Shown: positions 25,061-34,053 of the stretch, piece after piece
How positions within the stretch are numbered: position 1 is the stretch's first letter
Layout of the letters: each line of letters opens with the position of its first letter
DNA from: Ignavibacteriota bacterium
GTDB lineage: Bacteria > Bacteroidota > Ignavibacteria > Tepidaquicellales > Tepidaquicellaceae
Assembly (NCBI GenBank): GCA_026390735.1
Contig: JAPLFJ010000029.1
Span: forward strand, 62,001 to 126,000
Direction of reading: 5' to 3'
DNA length: 64,000 nucleotides
Notes under the pieces: generated by a model
Databases searched by the model: none
The model's input: only the letters and a program-made list of their open reading frames with translations
Told to the model about the DNA's origin: nothing
Translations under genes and position numbers: made by a program

Positions 25061-26225
25061 TCAAAACAATCCTGCATTTGTTTTTGGAATGTTTGAAACG
25101 GGTCTGGGGATAAGCAGAAGTTTAGGAAGAAATGGAATACAAGTTAATGGATTCGATTATAAAAAAGATATCGGGTCGTACTCCAGATATATCAAATTTT
25201 CTTTATGCCCAAATCCAATTAAAGACGAAGGCAGGTTTGTAGAATATGTAATTGATATTGCAAAATCATTTGAGCATAAACCTGTAATATTTATTGCGGC
25301 AGATGATTTTCTTGAAGTGTTTTCCCGGAACAGGCTTGTCCTGCAGAAATATCTCTTGATGAATTTACCCGAAGAAGAAACACTTAAATTAGCTTTTAAT
25401 AAGGGCCTGCTGTACGAGAAATGCGGGAACCTTGGAATCGATTGTCCAAAAACTTATACTGAATCGGCAAACTTCATATTCCCGTTAATTATAAAAGCAA
25501 AAAATGTAAATGCCTGGCGGAATAAGTTTAGCGGTAATGATAAGGTTATTATTGTAAATAACCATAATGAACTGGAAAAGCATCGCAAAATTCTGGATGA
25601 GTTAAACATTGGATATGTTTTACAGGAAATAGTACCAGGAAATGATGACAGGTTTTTTAAATATAATACATACATAGGAAAAGATGGTGAAATCCTTGCT
25701 GAATTTATGCTTCAAAAATTAAGGCAGAATCCTGTAAGGTATGGTGTTGGCTCGTTGGTGAAAAGCATTTATGACGAAGAGATAAGGGATATTGGCAGAA
25801 CAGTATTTGAACTGATTGAATATAAAGGCGTTGGTTCCGCAGAATTTAAGTATGATGAACGTGACAATAAGTATAAACTTATTGAAATTAATTCCCGTTA
25901 CTGGCAGCAAAATATTCTCCCAACTAAATGTGGGGTTAATTTCCCGTTGATTGAATATTTGTATCTTAGCAATTCAAGAAGCCTAATGTCTTACTCAAAC
26001 TACGATAAAGGTGTTAAATGGATCAATATGTATATGGACTTTACATCTTTTCTATATTATAGAAAAGAAGGCAAAATGGAATTAATGGACTGGGTTGATG
26101 ATATAAAAGGAGAAAAAGTGTTTTCCGATTTTGCAGGTGATGATTTGATTCCGGGGTTTTATGAGCTATTTCTATCTAATAAGCTAAAACGTCTTCCCAA
26201 ATATTTTAAAAAGAATATAAATTGA
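25050..26225 (+). CDS. ATP-grasp-family ligase
   Basis: This 391-residue protein starts with a preATP-grasp region (PAFVFGMFETGLGISRSLGRNGI), the carbamoyl-phosphate-synthase-like type often found in glycan loci. The ATP-grasp core follows with FPLIIKAKN near 144, YVLQEIVPGNDDRFFKYNTYI near 189 and a metal-site segment FKYDERDNKYKLIEINSRYWQQ near 267. The family joins a carboxylate (as acyl phosphate) to an amine or similar nucleophile. It lies between a deacetylase-like gene and a D-2-hydroxyacid dehydrogenase, which suggests coupling of a hydroxy or amino acid to a freed amino sugar. Substrates are unknown. Confidence 0.82.
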   Translation: MQFSQNNPAFVFGMFETGLGISRSLGRNGIQVNGFDYKKDIGSYSRYIKFSLCPNPIKDEGRFVEYVIDIAKSFEHKPVIFIAADDFLEVFSRNRLVLQKYLLMNLPEEETLKLAFNKGLLYEKCGNLGIDCPKTYTESANFIFPLIIKAKNVNAWRNKFSGNDKVIIVNNHNELEKHRKILDELNIGYVLQEIVPGNDDRFFKYNTYIGKDGEILAEFMLQKLRQNPVRYGVGSLVKSIYDEEIRDIGRTVFELIEYKGVGSAEFKYDERDNKYKLIEINSRYWQQNILPTKCGVNFPLIEYLYLSNSRSLMSYSNYDKGVKWINMYMDFTSFLYYRKEGKMELMDWVDDIKGEKVFSDFAGDDLIPGFYELFLSNKLKRLPKYFKKNIN

Positions 26226-27193
26226 GTAAATTACTCTATAAAATACGTTCCTGGATGATTAAAAGCCATTGGACAACAACTGATAAGATAAAAGTTCTTA
26301 TTGATACCAATAAATATTTTACTAAAGAAGCGTGGGGAGGAATATTAAATAAAACAATTAACTCTGCTAAAGTTGAAGTAATGTTTTATACGAATAAATA
26401 TGAAGGGTATAAATTAATTAAAGATGCACAAGTAATGTTTTCATTCGGAGATAATAATTATTACAACAAAAGTAAATTAGAACTGCAATACTATGGTATC
26501 TCACAGCCGGATAATTCGACTAATTCAGCCGCAAATGTATATTACGCAAAAGGAATCTCAAGTTCATCTGTCGCAGAATATTGTCTGGCTTATGCGTTAA
26601 TTGCATTAAATAATTTTGGTAAGTACTTCAGATATCAGCATCAGAATAAATGGCAACAGGAAATAAAATCTTCGGAAAGCTCAACGTTATCAGGCAAATC
26701 AATTGGAGTGTTGGGATTAGGCAACAATGGCAGGAAAATAGCAGAAATATTCAGAAAATTAGGCTGTCAGGTTTATGGTTATGATATAATGAATGATGCC
26801 GAAAAAGATGTTGATGTATTCTGCGGATGTATTGGTGAATTTCTTGAATCAAGTGATATTGTTATTTGTTCAGTTAACTTAACTCAAGATACCCAAAATC
26901 TTTTTAATAAGGATTCCTTCCTGAAGATGAAAGAGAATGCAATTCTGATTAATGTTTCTCGTGGAGGAGTAATTAACGAAAGCGATTTATACCTTGTTTT
27001 GAAAAATAAAGGAATAGCAGGTGCTGTTCTTGATGTAACAGTAAATGAACCATTATCAAGATATAGCAAGTTATGGAGTCTCGATAATTTGATTATTACT
27101 CCACATATTTCTGGTAATATTAATAAATATAGTTCAGAGGTAATGGAAGATTTTGCAGGAAAACTAAATCAATTTATCGATACTTATGTATGA
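26222..27193 (+). CDS. D-isomer-specific 2-hydroxyacid dehydrogenase
   Basis: This 323-residue NAD-dependent dehydrogenase has the Rossmann motif GVLGLGNNG ending at residue 170 and the complete Arg247/Glu276/His295 catalytic set (NVSRGGVINE, DVTVNEPL, TPHISGN). A SSSSVAEYCLAYALIALNN segment near 113 is typical of the family. Reaction: 2-keto acid to D-2-hydroxy acid or the reverse. It lies between an ATP-grasp ligase (4-base overlap) and a divergent asparagine-synthase-like protein (8-base overlap). Supplying a D-hydroxy acid as a glycan substituent is therefore a good inference, though not proven. TTG start. Confidence 0.87.
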   Translation: MSKLLYKIRSWMIKSHWTTTDKIKVLIDTNKYFTKEAWGGILNKTINSAKVEVMFYTNKYEGYKLIKDAQVMFSFGDNNYYNKSKLELQYYGISQPDNSTNSAANVYYAKGISSSSVAEYCLAYALIALNNFGKYFRYQHQNKWQQEIKSSESSTLSGKSIGVLGLGNNGRKIAEIFRKLGCQVYGYDIMNDAEKDVDVFCGCIGEFLESSDIVICSVNLTQDTQNLFNKDSFLKMKENAILINVSRGGVINESDLYLVLKNKGIAGAVLDVTVNEPLSRYSKLWSLDNLIITPHISGNINKYSSEVMEDFAGKLNQFIDTYV

Positions 27194-28964
27194 TTTTCTT
27201 CTGCAAATAAACTCAAAGTCATTTCATTCTCCTTATAAAGAAAATAATTATTTTGAGAGGAAAGATACTGAAAACATTGATGCAAATGATAGCTGGTTCA
27301 GACTTAATGGCTTAAGCAGCAAAAATAAGTATTACCACTCAGATTCAAATAATCTATTATGGATTTATGGGAATATATTTCTAAGGAATGGCTATGAAGA
27401 TATTTATTACAGGGAAATAACTGCGGATAATGTATTGACTGATTTGCTTAACCATCAGGATATTCATCATAAATATAAAGGCAATTACTGTATATTCAGG
27501 ATAGATAAGAAAACAAGGAGTATTCAAATTGTTAACAGTCAGTTAGGTATATGTCATGTTTATTACTACCATAATTCGGATATGTTAATTGTCAGTAATA
27601 ATCTTAACCATTTTAAGCATCTGAATCTGAAATATGATAATACTGCCATATACCAGAAAATGATGTTTACATATGAATTAGCTGATAATACATCATTTAT
27701 TGGTGTAAAAAGGGTAAATCCAGGAGAAATAATTAGCTTTGAAAATAGCAGTATCAAATGTTCGTTAGGGAGCACTGTAAAGAGTTTATTCGAAACCGAA
27801 GATTACGGAAAATTTGATGTTGAAAAGTATATATCTCTTTTCAATTCATCAGTTAGGGAAAGAGCCTTATGTGATGATAATGTTAATGTTTCATTCACTG
27901 GTGGATTTGATGGAAGGACAATTGTTTCGTCACTTTTAAATCAAGGGCTATCTGCCAATGCATATTCTTTTGGGAAATTTAACGGAGAAAATACCAGGGT
28001 TCCGTTGGCTATAAGTAAGGAAATTGGGGTTAATTATAACCCGGTTTACCTTGAAGAGGATTATGAAAAGAGTTATGTAAATGACGCCAGGAAAGTTATT
28101 TATTTCTCTGATGGTATGTCCTTCAATGAACGGGCAAATTATATTTATGCTTTCAGGAAATTAGCAGAAAAAAGCAGGTATGTGATTTCTGGGTTAATTG
28201 GTGGTGAAACATTAAGGCCGGTTCATTTGAGAACCGACTATCTTAATGAGAACTATTATCAATTGTTCTATATGAATAATCCAGATTTGATTGATAGTTA
28301 TTTCAAATGTAAACTTGTTAAGGAATCCATTAATTACCTGGACCATGATGCTGTAAGTGAATTAAAAGAAATAATTTATGAAAAGCAGAGTGAGATAAGT
28401 AATTTCCGGAACAAAGAAAATGGTTTTTTGTACTACCTGCACGATTTAATGCAGACCGGTTTCAGGATGTATTACGGAACTGAAATTCACTTTGAAAGAC
28501 AGTATTGTAATAATTTAACTCCTTTCTATGATATAGATCTGCTTCAGTATTTACTTTCCACAGACTATGTGGAAATATTCAAGCAGGCTTTTAAACCTGG
28601 AAAAATACACAGGTGGAGCGGGCAAAAAATTTATGCAAGGATTATAGAGAAGAACTTCGGGATATTAAATAAATATTCTGTTGACAGAGGTTATCCCCCT
28701 GGTTATTTGCTTAATCCAATGAAATTACTATTAATTCCATACTTGTATTATAAAAGAAAGAATAACAGAAAGCATTCCATAGATTTTGACGAAAATAAAT
28801 GGAGTAATCTATTCCTAGAAGATTTTATTGTTTCTGAATATAAGAATGAATTAGTGTTTAATCAGACTGCATTAAAGGAGAGAGCGGTGTCAAATCTTAA
28901 GACCGGAATACACTCTTCGGAATTTAACAGGATTCTATCACTTCAAACCTGGTTTAATCAATAG
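27186..28964 (+). CDS. Divergent asparagine-synthase-like protein without glutaminase cysteine
   Basis: This 592-residue protein has the two-domain outline of AsnB but an altered active site. It begins MYDFLLQIN, so nucleophile Cys2 is absent and the N-terminal domain cannot act as a normal glutaminase. The PP-loop is TGGFDGR (residues 238-244) in place of SGGLDSS; Asp242 is kept, the serines are lost. A TRVPLAISKEIG segment near 269 and IHRWSGQKIYARII near 494 match the synthetase domain. This resembles AsnB-derived ATP-dependent ligases such as beta-lactam synthetase in losing glutamine use. It may adenylate a carboxylate in the deacetylase/ATP-grasp/hydroxyacid module. Confidence 0.75.
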   Translation: MYDFLLQINSKSFHSPYKENNYFERKDTENIDANDSWFRLNGLSSKNKYYHSDSNNLLWIYGNIFLRNGYEDIYYREITADNVLTDLLNHQDIHHKYKGNYCIFRIDKKTRSIQIVNSQLGICHVYYYHNSDMLIVSNNLNHFKHLNLKYDNTAIYQKMMFTYELADNTSFIGVKRVNPGEIISFENSSIKCSLGSTVKSLFETEDYGKFDVEKYISLFNSSVRERALCDDNVNVSFTGGFDGRTIVSSLLNQGLSANAYSFGKFNGENTRVPLAISKEIGVNYNPVYLEEDYEKSYVNDARKVIYFSDGMSFNERANYIYAFRKLAEKSRYVISGLIGGETLRPVHLRTDYLNENYYQLFYMNNPDLIDSYFKCKLVKESINYLDHDAVSELKEIIYEKQSEISNFRNKENGFLYYLHDLMQTGFRMYYGTEIHFERQYCNNLTPFYDIDLLQYLLSTDYVEIFKQAFKPGKIHRWSGQKIYARIIEKNFGILNKYSVDRGYPPGYLLNPMKLLLIPYLYYKRKNNRKHSIDFDENKWSNLFLEDFIVSEYKNELVFNQTALKERAVSNLKTGIHSSEFNRILSLQTWFNQ

Positions 28965-28965
28965 A

Positions 28966-29964
28966 TTGAATAGAGTACTTATTGTTGCAAATATAAGAAA
29001 GAGCCAAGGGGGCATCACAACTCAGGTAATGGAATTAAAGAATTCTTTACTTTTGGAAGGGTTGGATGTTGAAGTTGTATCTACTCATGGAATTTTAAAA
29101 GATAGAATTCAGGGGGCTTATACTGCATTTAAAAGAGCAAAAGAGTGTGATATAATTCTTGGTGTCGGATGTGCTTATATGGGCTTTATCCCAATGTTTG
29201 TAGCTTATTTTATATCTAATATAAGAAATAAACCGGTTGTATTTAATTTTCATGATGGCCAGATAAAAGAATTCCTGAGTAGTTATTCCGGATTAGTGAA
29301 AATCGTTTTAAAGAATAATAATATCATAGTCGCAACAAAATACCTGCATGATGTATTTCATAGATTCGGCTTTAATCCAATTCTGATTCAGAATCATTTT
29401 AATAATCTGGAGACAACTAAAACAGAGTTAAAGAGATCAGAGACAATAAAGATTATGTGGGCCCGTAGTTTTGAAAAACTATACAGAGTAGATTTGGCAT
29501 TAGATGCTGCAATTCATTTTTCCTTGAAAAATAATGTTGAATTCCATTTTTATGGTGGTGGCTCAGAGTACAATTATTACTACGAAAAGTATAAAAACGC
29601 AAATATATTTTTCCATGGATTTATGAAAAGAGAGGATTTGCTTGAGGAATACAAAAAATATGATCTTTTTCTGAATACAACTGATTATGATAATTTCCCT
29701 ATGAGTATTGTTGAAGCAGGTTTAAATAATATGATAGTTGTCTCATCAAAGGTAGGAGGACTAGAGACCCTGTATGGCGAAGTGGAAATAGTTTTCTTCC
29801 AACCAGGCAGTATTGAAAGTTTAATAGAAACCTTGAGCGCTTTACTATCCGATATTACAAAATACAATACATACTCAGTTAATCTGGCGAAGAAAGTTGT
29901 GTCTTTTAATTGGGCAAACGTAAGAGATAAATGGATGAATTCATTAAATACTAAAACACAATGA
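28966..29964 (+). CDS. Family 4-type (GT-B) glycosyltransferase
   Basis: This 332-residue protein opens with RVLIVANIRKSQGGITTQVMEL, the GT4 nucleotide-sugar acceptor-domain start with its GG motif. The donor half has IKIMWARSFEKLYRVDLALDA near 163, HFYGGGSEYNYY near 191 and LFLNTTDYDNFPMSIVEAGLNN near 234, the retaining-GT Glu region. It is slightly shorter than typical GT4 proteins (350-400) but complete. The start is a TTG one base after the previous stop; the end overlaps the nucleotidyltransferase by four bases. Sugar unknown. Confidence 0.83.
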   Translation: MNRVLIVANIRKSQGGITTQVMELKNSLLLEGLDVEVVSTHGILKDRIQGAYTAFKRAKECDIILGVGCAYMGFIPMFVAYFISNIRNKPVVFNFHDGQIKEFLSSYSGLVKIVLKNNNIIVATKYLHDVFHRFGFNPILIQNHFNNLETTKTELKRSETIKIMWARSFEKLYRVDLALDAAIHFSLKNNVEFHFYGGGSEYNYYYEKYKNANIFFHGFMKREDLLEEYKKYDLFLNTTDYDNFPMSIVEAGLNNMIVVSSKVGGLETLYGEVEIVFFQPGSIESLIETLSALLSDITKYNTYSVNLAKKVVSFNWANVRDKWMNSLNTKTQ

Positions 29965-30656
29965 AAGCAGTCATATTAGCCGGAGGTTTGGGGAGTCGTT
30001 TAAAGCCTTTCACGGAGATTATCCCAAAACCGCTTCTTCCGATTGGAGAAAAATCAATTCTCGAAATACAAATAGACAGGTTAAGGGCTTCCGGGTTTAA
30101 TGAAATTATATTGGCGACAAATTATAAATCAGACTATATTGAGAATTATTTAGGGGACGGTAGCAGATATGGTGTGAAGATATCAATTAGCAAAGAAACT
30201 GTGCCGCTTGGTACTGCAGGCCCTTTAACTTTGCTGAAAGGCAAGTTTGAAAAACCTTTTGTGGTCATTAATGGTGATATTCTTACTTCAATCGATTTTA
30301 ATAAATTATACGATTTTGCAAAGAATAAAAATGAGCTTTTAACATTAGCAATAAAGAAGGAAATTCTTCCTTTCGCTTTTGGGAATATATCTTTTAATGA
30401 TGATTATGTAACAAATGTCGAAGAAAAACCGGATATTGTTACATACATTCTTGCAGGGATTTATGTAATGAAGCCTGAGATAATTGATATTATACCGGAG
30501 AATACATATTATGGAATAGATACTCTTATAAAAGATATGCTCAAAGCGAATATGAAAATTGTTAAATATGAAATGGGAGAATACTGGCTTGATATCGGCA
30601 GACTGAATGACTACGAAGAGGCTCAGAACATATATCAAAAACATTTTAAGAAATAG
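29961..30656 (+). CDS. Sugar-1-phosphate nucleotidyltransferase
   Basis: This 231-residue NTP_transferase has the signature LAGGLGSRLKPFTEIIPKPL at residues 6-25, VINGDILTS near 98 with the metal-binding Asp, EEKPD near 154 and GEYWLDIGRLNDYEEAQ at the end. It is of the mannose-1-phosphate/glucosamine-1-phosphate guanylyltransferase-like group without a C-terminal beta-helix. The following genes encode a LegB-like dehydratase, aminotransferase and acetyltransferase, so it likely activates the sugar for that route, as PtmE does in the legionaminate pathway. Whether it uses GTP, CTP or UTP cannot be told from sequence. Confidence 0.87.
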   Translation: MKAVILAGGLGSRLKPFTEIIPKPLLPIGEKSILEIQIDRLRASGFNEIILATNYKSDYIENYLGDGSRYGVKISISKETVPLGTAGPLTLLKGKFEKPFVVINGDILTSIDFNKLYDFAKNKNELLTLAIKKEILPFAFGNISFNDDYVTNVEEKPDIVTYILAGIYVMKPEIIDIIPENTYYGIDTLIKDMLKANMKIVKYEMGEYWLDIGRLNDYEEAQNIYQKHFKK

Positions 30657-30659
30657 TTT

Positions 30660-31637
30660 ATGAAAGAGAAAATATTCGTAACAGGTGCAGGTGGTTTTAT
30701 AGGTTCCCATTTAGTGGAAAACCTGCTCCAAAAAGGAAATTCTATAAAGGCTTTTGTCCGATACAATTCAAAGAATAACTGGGGATGGCTTGAAGGTTTA
30801 ATGAATACTAAAAATCTTGAAGTCGTTACAGGTGATATAAGAGATTATGATTCTGTATTGAATTCAATGAAAGGTTGTAAATCAGTTTTTCATCTTGCTG
30901 CCTTAATAGGAATACCTTATTCATATATCTCACCTCTGGCATATATAAGAACTAATATTGAAGGGACGTATAATGTCATTGAGGCTTCAAGAAATTTGAA
31001 TATTGACAATGTGGTAGTAACTTCAACAAGTGAAACTTATGGCTCTGCTCAATACACACCAATTGATGAAAAACATCCATTAGTAGGGCAGTCTCCTTAT
31101 TCTGCTTCGAAAATATCTGCTGACGAAATAGCGTTAAGCTATTACAGATCCTTTGATTTACCGGTGAAAATAGTAAGACCATTTAATACCTATGGTCCAA
31201 GGCAGTCAGCAAGAGCAATTATTCCAAGCATTATTATTCAACTTATGAGCAAAAGCAGGAAAATTAATCTTGGAAATATAAACACGGTAAGAGATTTAAC
31301 TTACATTGATGATACAGTAAATGGATTTATTGAAATATTTAAATCTGATAAAAATAAAGGAGAAGTTACTAATATTGGTTCAGGTGCAGGAATCAGCATT
31401 AAGGACCTATACCATCTTATTTGTGATTTAATGAAAATTAAAGCGGAAATCAGTATAGACGATGAAAGAGTAAGGCCTGAGAAAAGTGAAGTGCAGAAAT
31501 TGGTTTGCAATAATTCTAAATTGAAAGAGTGCACAAACTGGAAAAATGTATATTCGCTTGAGGATGGATTAAGCAGGACTATAGAATGGATAAAGAATAA
31601 CAGAAATTATTTCAAAGATAATATTTATAACGTATAA
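30660..31637 (+). CDS. NAD-dependent sugar-nucleotide 4,6-dehydratase (LegB-like)
   Basis: This 325-residue extended SDR has GAGGFIG at residues 9-15, RYNSKNNWGWLEGL near 34, VFHLAALIGIPYSYISP near 76, TSTSETYGSA from 121, catalytic Tyr147/Lys151 (YSASK) and RPFNTYGPRQSARAIIP near 168. This series is characteristic of LegB-type NDP-HexNAc 4,6-dehydratases. It would make an NDP-4-keto-6-deoxyhexose, feeding the aminotransferase that starts at its last base. The nonulosonate genes of the legionaminate pathway are absent from the window, so the end product is probably a 4-amino-4,6-dideoxyhexose. Confidence 0.88.
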   Translation: MKEKIFVTGAGGFIGSHLVENLLQKGNSIKAFVRYNSKNNWGWLEGLMNTKNLEVVTGDIRDYDSVLNSMKGCKSVFHLAALIGIPYSYISPLAYIRTNIEGTYNVIEASRNLNIDNVVVTSTSETYGSAQYTPIDEKHPLVGQSPYSASKISADEIALSYYRSFDLPVKIVRPFNTYGPRQSARAIIPSIIIQLMSKSRKINLGNINTVRDLTYIDDTVNGFIEIFKSDKNKGEVTNIGSGAGISIKDLYHLICDLMKIKAEISIDDERVRPEKSEVQKLVCNNSKLKECTNWKNVYSLEDGLSRTIEWIKNNRNYFKDNIYNV

Positions 31638-32755
31638 TGGCCAGGTTTAAAATACCTTTATTTAAGCTTAACTTCGATAAAAAAGAAGAAATCGCTATAA
31701 TAAAAACAATAAGAAGCAGGTGGATTTCTTCAGGACCAAAAGTGGGTGAACTTGAAAAGAAATTCGCAAAGTTAATAGGAACCAAATATTCACTCGCCAC
31801 TTCAAATTGTACTGCTTCTCTTCATCTTGCAATGTTAACAGCAGGAATAAAGGAAGGGGATGAAGTGTTATGCCCATCTTTAACTTTTGTTGCAACAGTT
31901 AATGCTATAAGGTATGTTGGAGCAATTCCTGTATTTTGTGATGTCACAAGTGAAGATGATTTAACCATTTCTCCTGAGGATATTGAAAGAAAAATAACAA
32001 AGAAGACTAAAGCAATAATTATAATGCATTATGCAGGTTTCTCATGTGAAATGAGTAAAATCATGAAAATCTCCAGAAAGTATAAATTGAAAGTTATTGA
32101 GGATGCCTGTCATGCACCACTATCTGAATATAAAGGGAAGAAATTAGGGACTTTTGGGGTTGCAAGCTGTTATAGTTTCTTTTCCAACAAAAATATATCA
32201 ACAGGCGAGGGTGGAATGTATTCCACAAACAGCAGCAAAAATTATACATTGGCAAAATTGCTAAGGTCACATGGTATGACAACGGCTTCTTTTGAGAGAT
32301 CGAATAAATCATCAATAATGTATGAGGTGCTTGAAACCGGATACAATTACCGAATGGACGATATACGGGCAAGTATAGCACTGGTTCAGATAGCAAAGCT
32401 GAGAAAAGATATCCTTCAAAGAGAGAAAATCAGAAAACTATACATAAAATATCTTAAAGATATTAAAGGTATTAGCATCCCATTCAGCAATTTTAAGGGG
32501 AAAAGCTCAAACTATATTTTCCCGATTTTGGCAGATAACAGAGATGAGATAAGGAATCTTCTTGTTAAAAAGGGGATACAGACAAGCATTCACTATCAGC
32601 CTGTACACAGGTTTAAAATATACAGAAAATACTACAGGAAATTGCTTCTAACAGACATAGTTACAGGCAAATTATTGACATTACCAATGTATTCATCATT
32701 GAAGGAAGAAGAAATTAAATTTATTGCAAAATGTTTATCACAAATTGTAAAATAA
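31637..32755 (+). CDS. DegT/DnrJ/EryC1/StrS-family 4-aminotransferase
   Basis: This 372-residue PLP enzyme has ISSGPKVGELEKKFA near 30, CPSLTFVATVNA near 79, EDACHAPLSEY with Asp156 and YSFFSNKNISTGEGG with the Schiff-base Lys185. ETGYNYRMDDIRASIALVQ near 234 and TSIHYQPVHRF near 314 are also typical. It resembles PseC/ArnB-like enzymes that aminate C4 of NDP-4-keto sugars. It has a one-base overlap with the LegB-like dehydratase and one base to the acetyltransferase, consistent with a three-step route to an N-acetylated 4-amino-4,6-dideoxy sugar. Confidence 0.9.
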   Translation: MARFKIPLFKLNFDKKEEIAIIKTIRSRWISSGPKVGELEKKFAKLIGTKYSLATSNCTASLHLAMLTAGIKEGDEVLCPSLTFVATVNAIRYVGAIPVFCDVTSEDDLTISPEDIERKITKKTKAIIIMHYAGFSCEMSKIMKISRKYKLKVIEDACHAPLSEYKGKKLGTFGVASCYSFFSNKNISTGEGGMYSTNSSKNYTLAKLLRSHGMTTASFERSNKSSIMYEVLETGYNYRMDDIRASIALVQIAKLRKDILQREKIRKLYIKYLKDIKGISIPFSNFKGKSSNYIFPILADNRDEIRNLLVKKGIQTSIHYQPVHRFKIYRKYYRKLLLTDIVTGKLLTLPMYSSLKEEEIKFIAKCLSQIVK

Positions 32756-32756
32756 T

Positions 32757-33320
32757 ATGAAGAAAGTACTTTTGTACGGTGCCGGCGATTTCGGAACATT
32801 AGTTAAGAATATGCTCAAGTATACTGAGTATTCATTCGCTGGTTTTATTAGTGATATTGTAAAGGGAGAAGAAATCCTGGGTGATTATCAGTATTTGTTG
32901 AACAATTTTGATAAGAGAGAGTATGGTTTAGTTTTAACTGTAGGTTATACTGATTTACCTAACAGATATAAATTGTATGAGAATATACTGAAATCTGGTT
33001 TTAGTTTACCCAATATAATCCATAGCAACTCAAGAATAGATGATACTGTTAACAAAGGGAAGGGTAATATAATAATGGCGAGTACAGATATAGATTACAA
33101 TGCTGCTATTTCTGATGTCTCGGTTATCTGGCCTGGCGTAGTCATAAGTCATGATGTACAAATTTCTTCTAATGTTTTCCTGTCTCCAAATTGTACAGTA
33201 TGCGGATATGCAAAGATTGGAAAGAATACCTTTCTTGGGGCAGGAAGTACAATCGTTGACAGATGTACGGTTAAAGAAGATTTTTTTATAAAAGCAGGAT
33301 TAGTATTTAAAGGTCATTAA
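32757..33320 (+). CDS. NeuD/PglD-family sugar N- or O-acetyltransferase
   Basis: This 187-residue protein has the two-part NeuD/PglD structure: an N-terminal Rossmann-like nucleotide-sugar binding domain (KVLLYGAGDFGTLVKNML, then GFISD) and a C-terminal left-handed beta-helix. The catalytic His is probably in VVISHDVQISSNVFLSPNC, followed by YAKIGKNTFLGAGSTI. PglD acetylates the 4-amino group of UDP-4-amino-sugars. Here it directly follows a 4-aminotransferase, so N-acetylation of the 4-amino sugar is the natural reading. Slightly shorter than usual (about 200-210 residues). Confidence 0.88.
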   Translation: MKKVLLYGAGDFGTLVKNMLKYTEYSFAGFISDIVKGEEILGDYQYLLNNFDKREYGLVLTVGYTDLPNRYKLYENILKSGFSLPNIIHSNSRIDDTVNKGKGNIIMASTDIDYNAAISDVSVIWPGVVISHDVQISSNVFLSPNCTVCGYAKIGKNTFLGAGSTIVDRCTVKEDFFIKAGLVFKGH

Positions 33321-33321
33321 T

Positions 33322-34053
33322 TTGAGAATATTAATATCAATAATAGCGTTTAACGAAGAAAATAGTATACCAGATGTTATTCGTGATTTGAATGAACATA
33401 ATTTTGGATATGATATTATTGTAATAGACAATGCTTCTTCTGACAAAACAAAATCTGTTTGTAAGGGATTGAATGTCAGAACAATTTCTCATTGTGTTAA
33501 TAGTGACATAAACGGTACCTGGAAAACATACCTGAATTATGCATACAGAAACGGGTATGATATTGTTTGCCAGTTCGACGGTGATGGTCAGCATCTGGCA
33601 AAAGAACTACCCAAAATAATAGAACCTATTATTCGGAAAGAAGCTAATCAGGTGATTGGTTCTCGTTTCCTCGGTAACAAAACATTCCAGTCTTCATTTG
33701 TAAGGCGTATCGGTATCAGGTTATTCTCATTTATATTGTCAGCAATATTCAAATATAAAATTAAAGATGTAACATCGGGTTTTATTGCCTTTGACAGAAG
33801 GGTTATTGAGTTTTTTGCAAAATACTATAAGGCGGAAATTAATGATCCCAATCAGACTCATCTGCTTAGTTTCTTCAGCGGAGCAAAAATTACAGAAGTC
33901 CCTGTTGAGATGAATCTGAGGCAGCACGGTACATCTTTATTTAACTGGCTTAATTCAATCATATATCCTTTTAATGGTTTATTTAATATTGTAGGCTGTA
34001 TGCTTTTAAAGAAAGAAATAATTAAAGACTGGACAAAGAATTATGAATCTTAA
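33322..34053 (+). CDS. Family 2 glycosyltransferase, DPM1-like
   Basis: This 243-residue GT-A protein starts RILISIIAFNEENSIPDVI, with VIDNASSDKT near 36, the metal-binding CQFDGDGQHL near 89 and VTSGFIAFDRRVI near 150. A C-terminal EVPVEMNLRQHGTS segment is typical of dolichol-phosphate-mannose-synthase-like enzymes. It overlaps a DUF2304 membrane protein by eleven bases, a common pairing that supplies polyprenyl-phosphate sugar or anchors the transferase at the membrane. The membrane GT39-like gene next to it may use the polyprenyl-phosphate sugar. TTG start. Confidence 0.88.
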   Translation: MRILISIIAFNEENSIPDVIRDLNEHNFGYDIIVIDNASSDKTKSVCKGLNVRTISHCVNSDINGTWKTYLNYAYRNGYDIVCQFDGDGQHLAKELPKIIEPIIRKEANQVIGSRFLGNKTFQSSFVRRIGIRLFSFILSAIFKYKIKDVTSGFIAFDRRVIEFFAKYYKAEINDPNQTHLLSFFSGAKITEVPVEMNLRQHGTSLFNWLNSIIYPFNGLFNIVGCMLLKKEIIKDWTKNYES

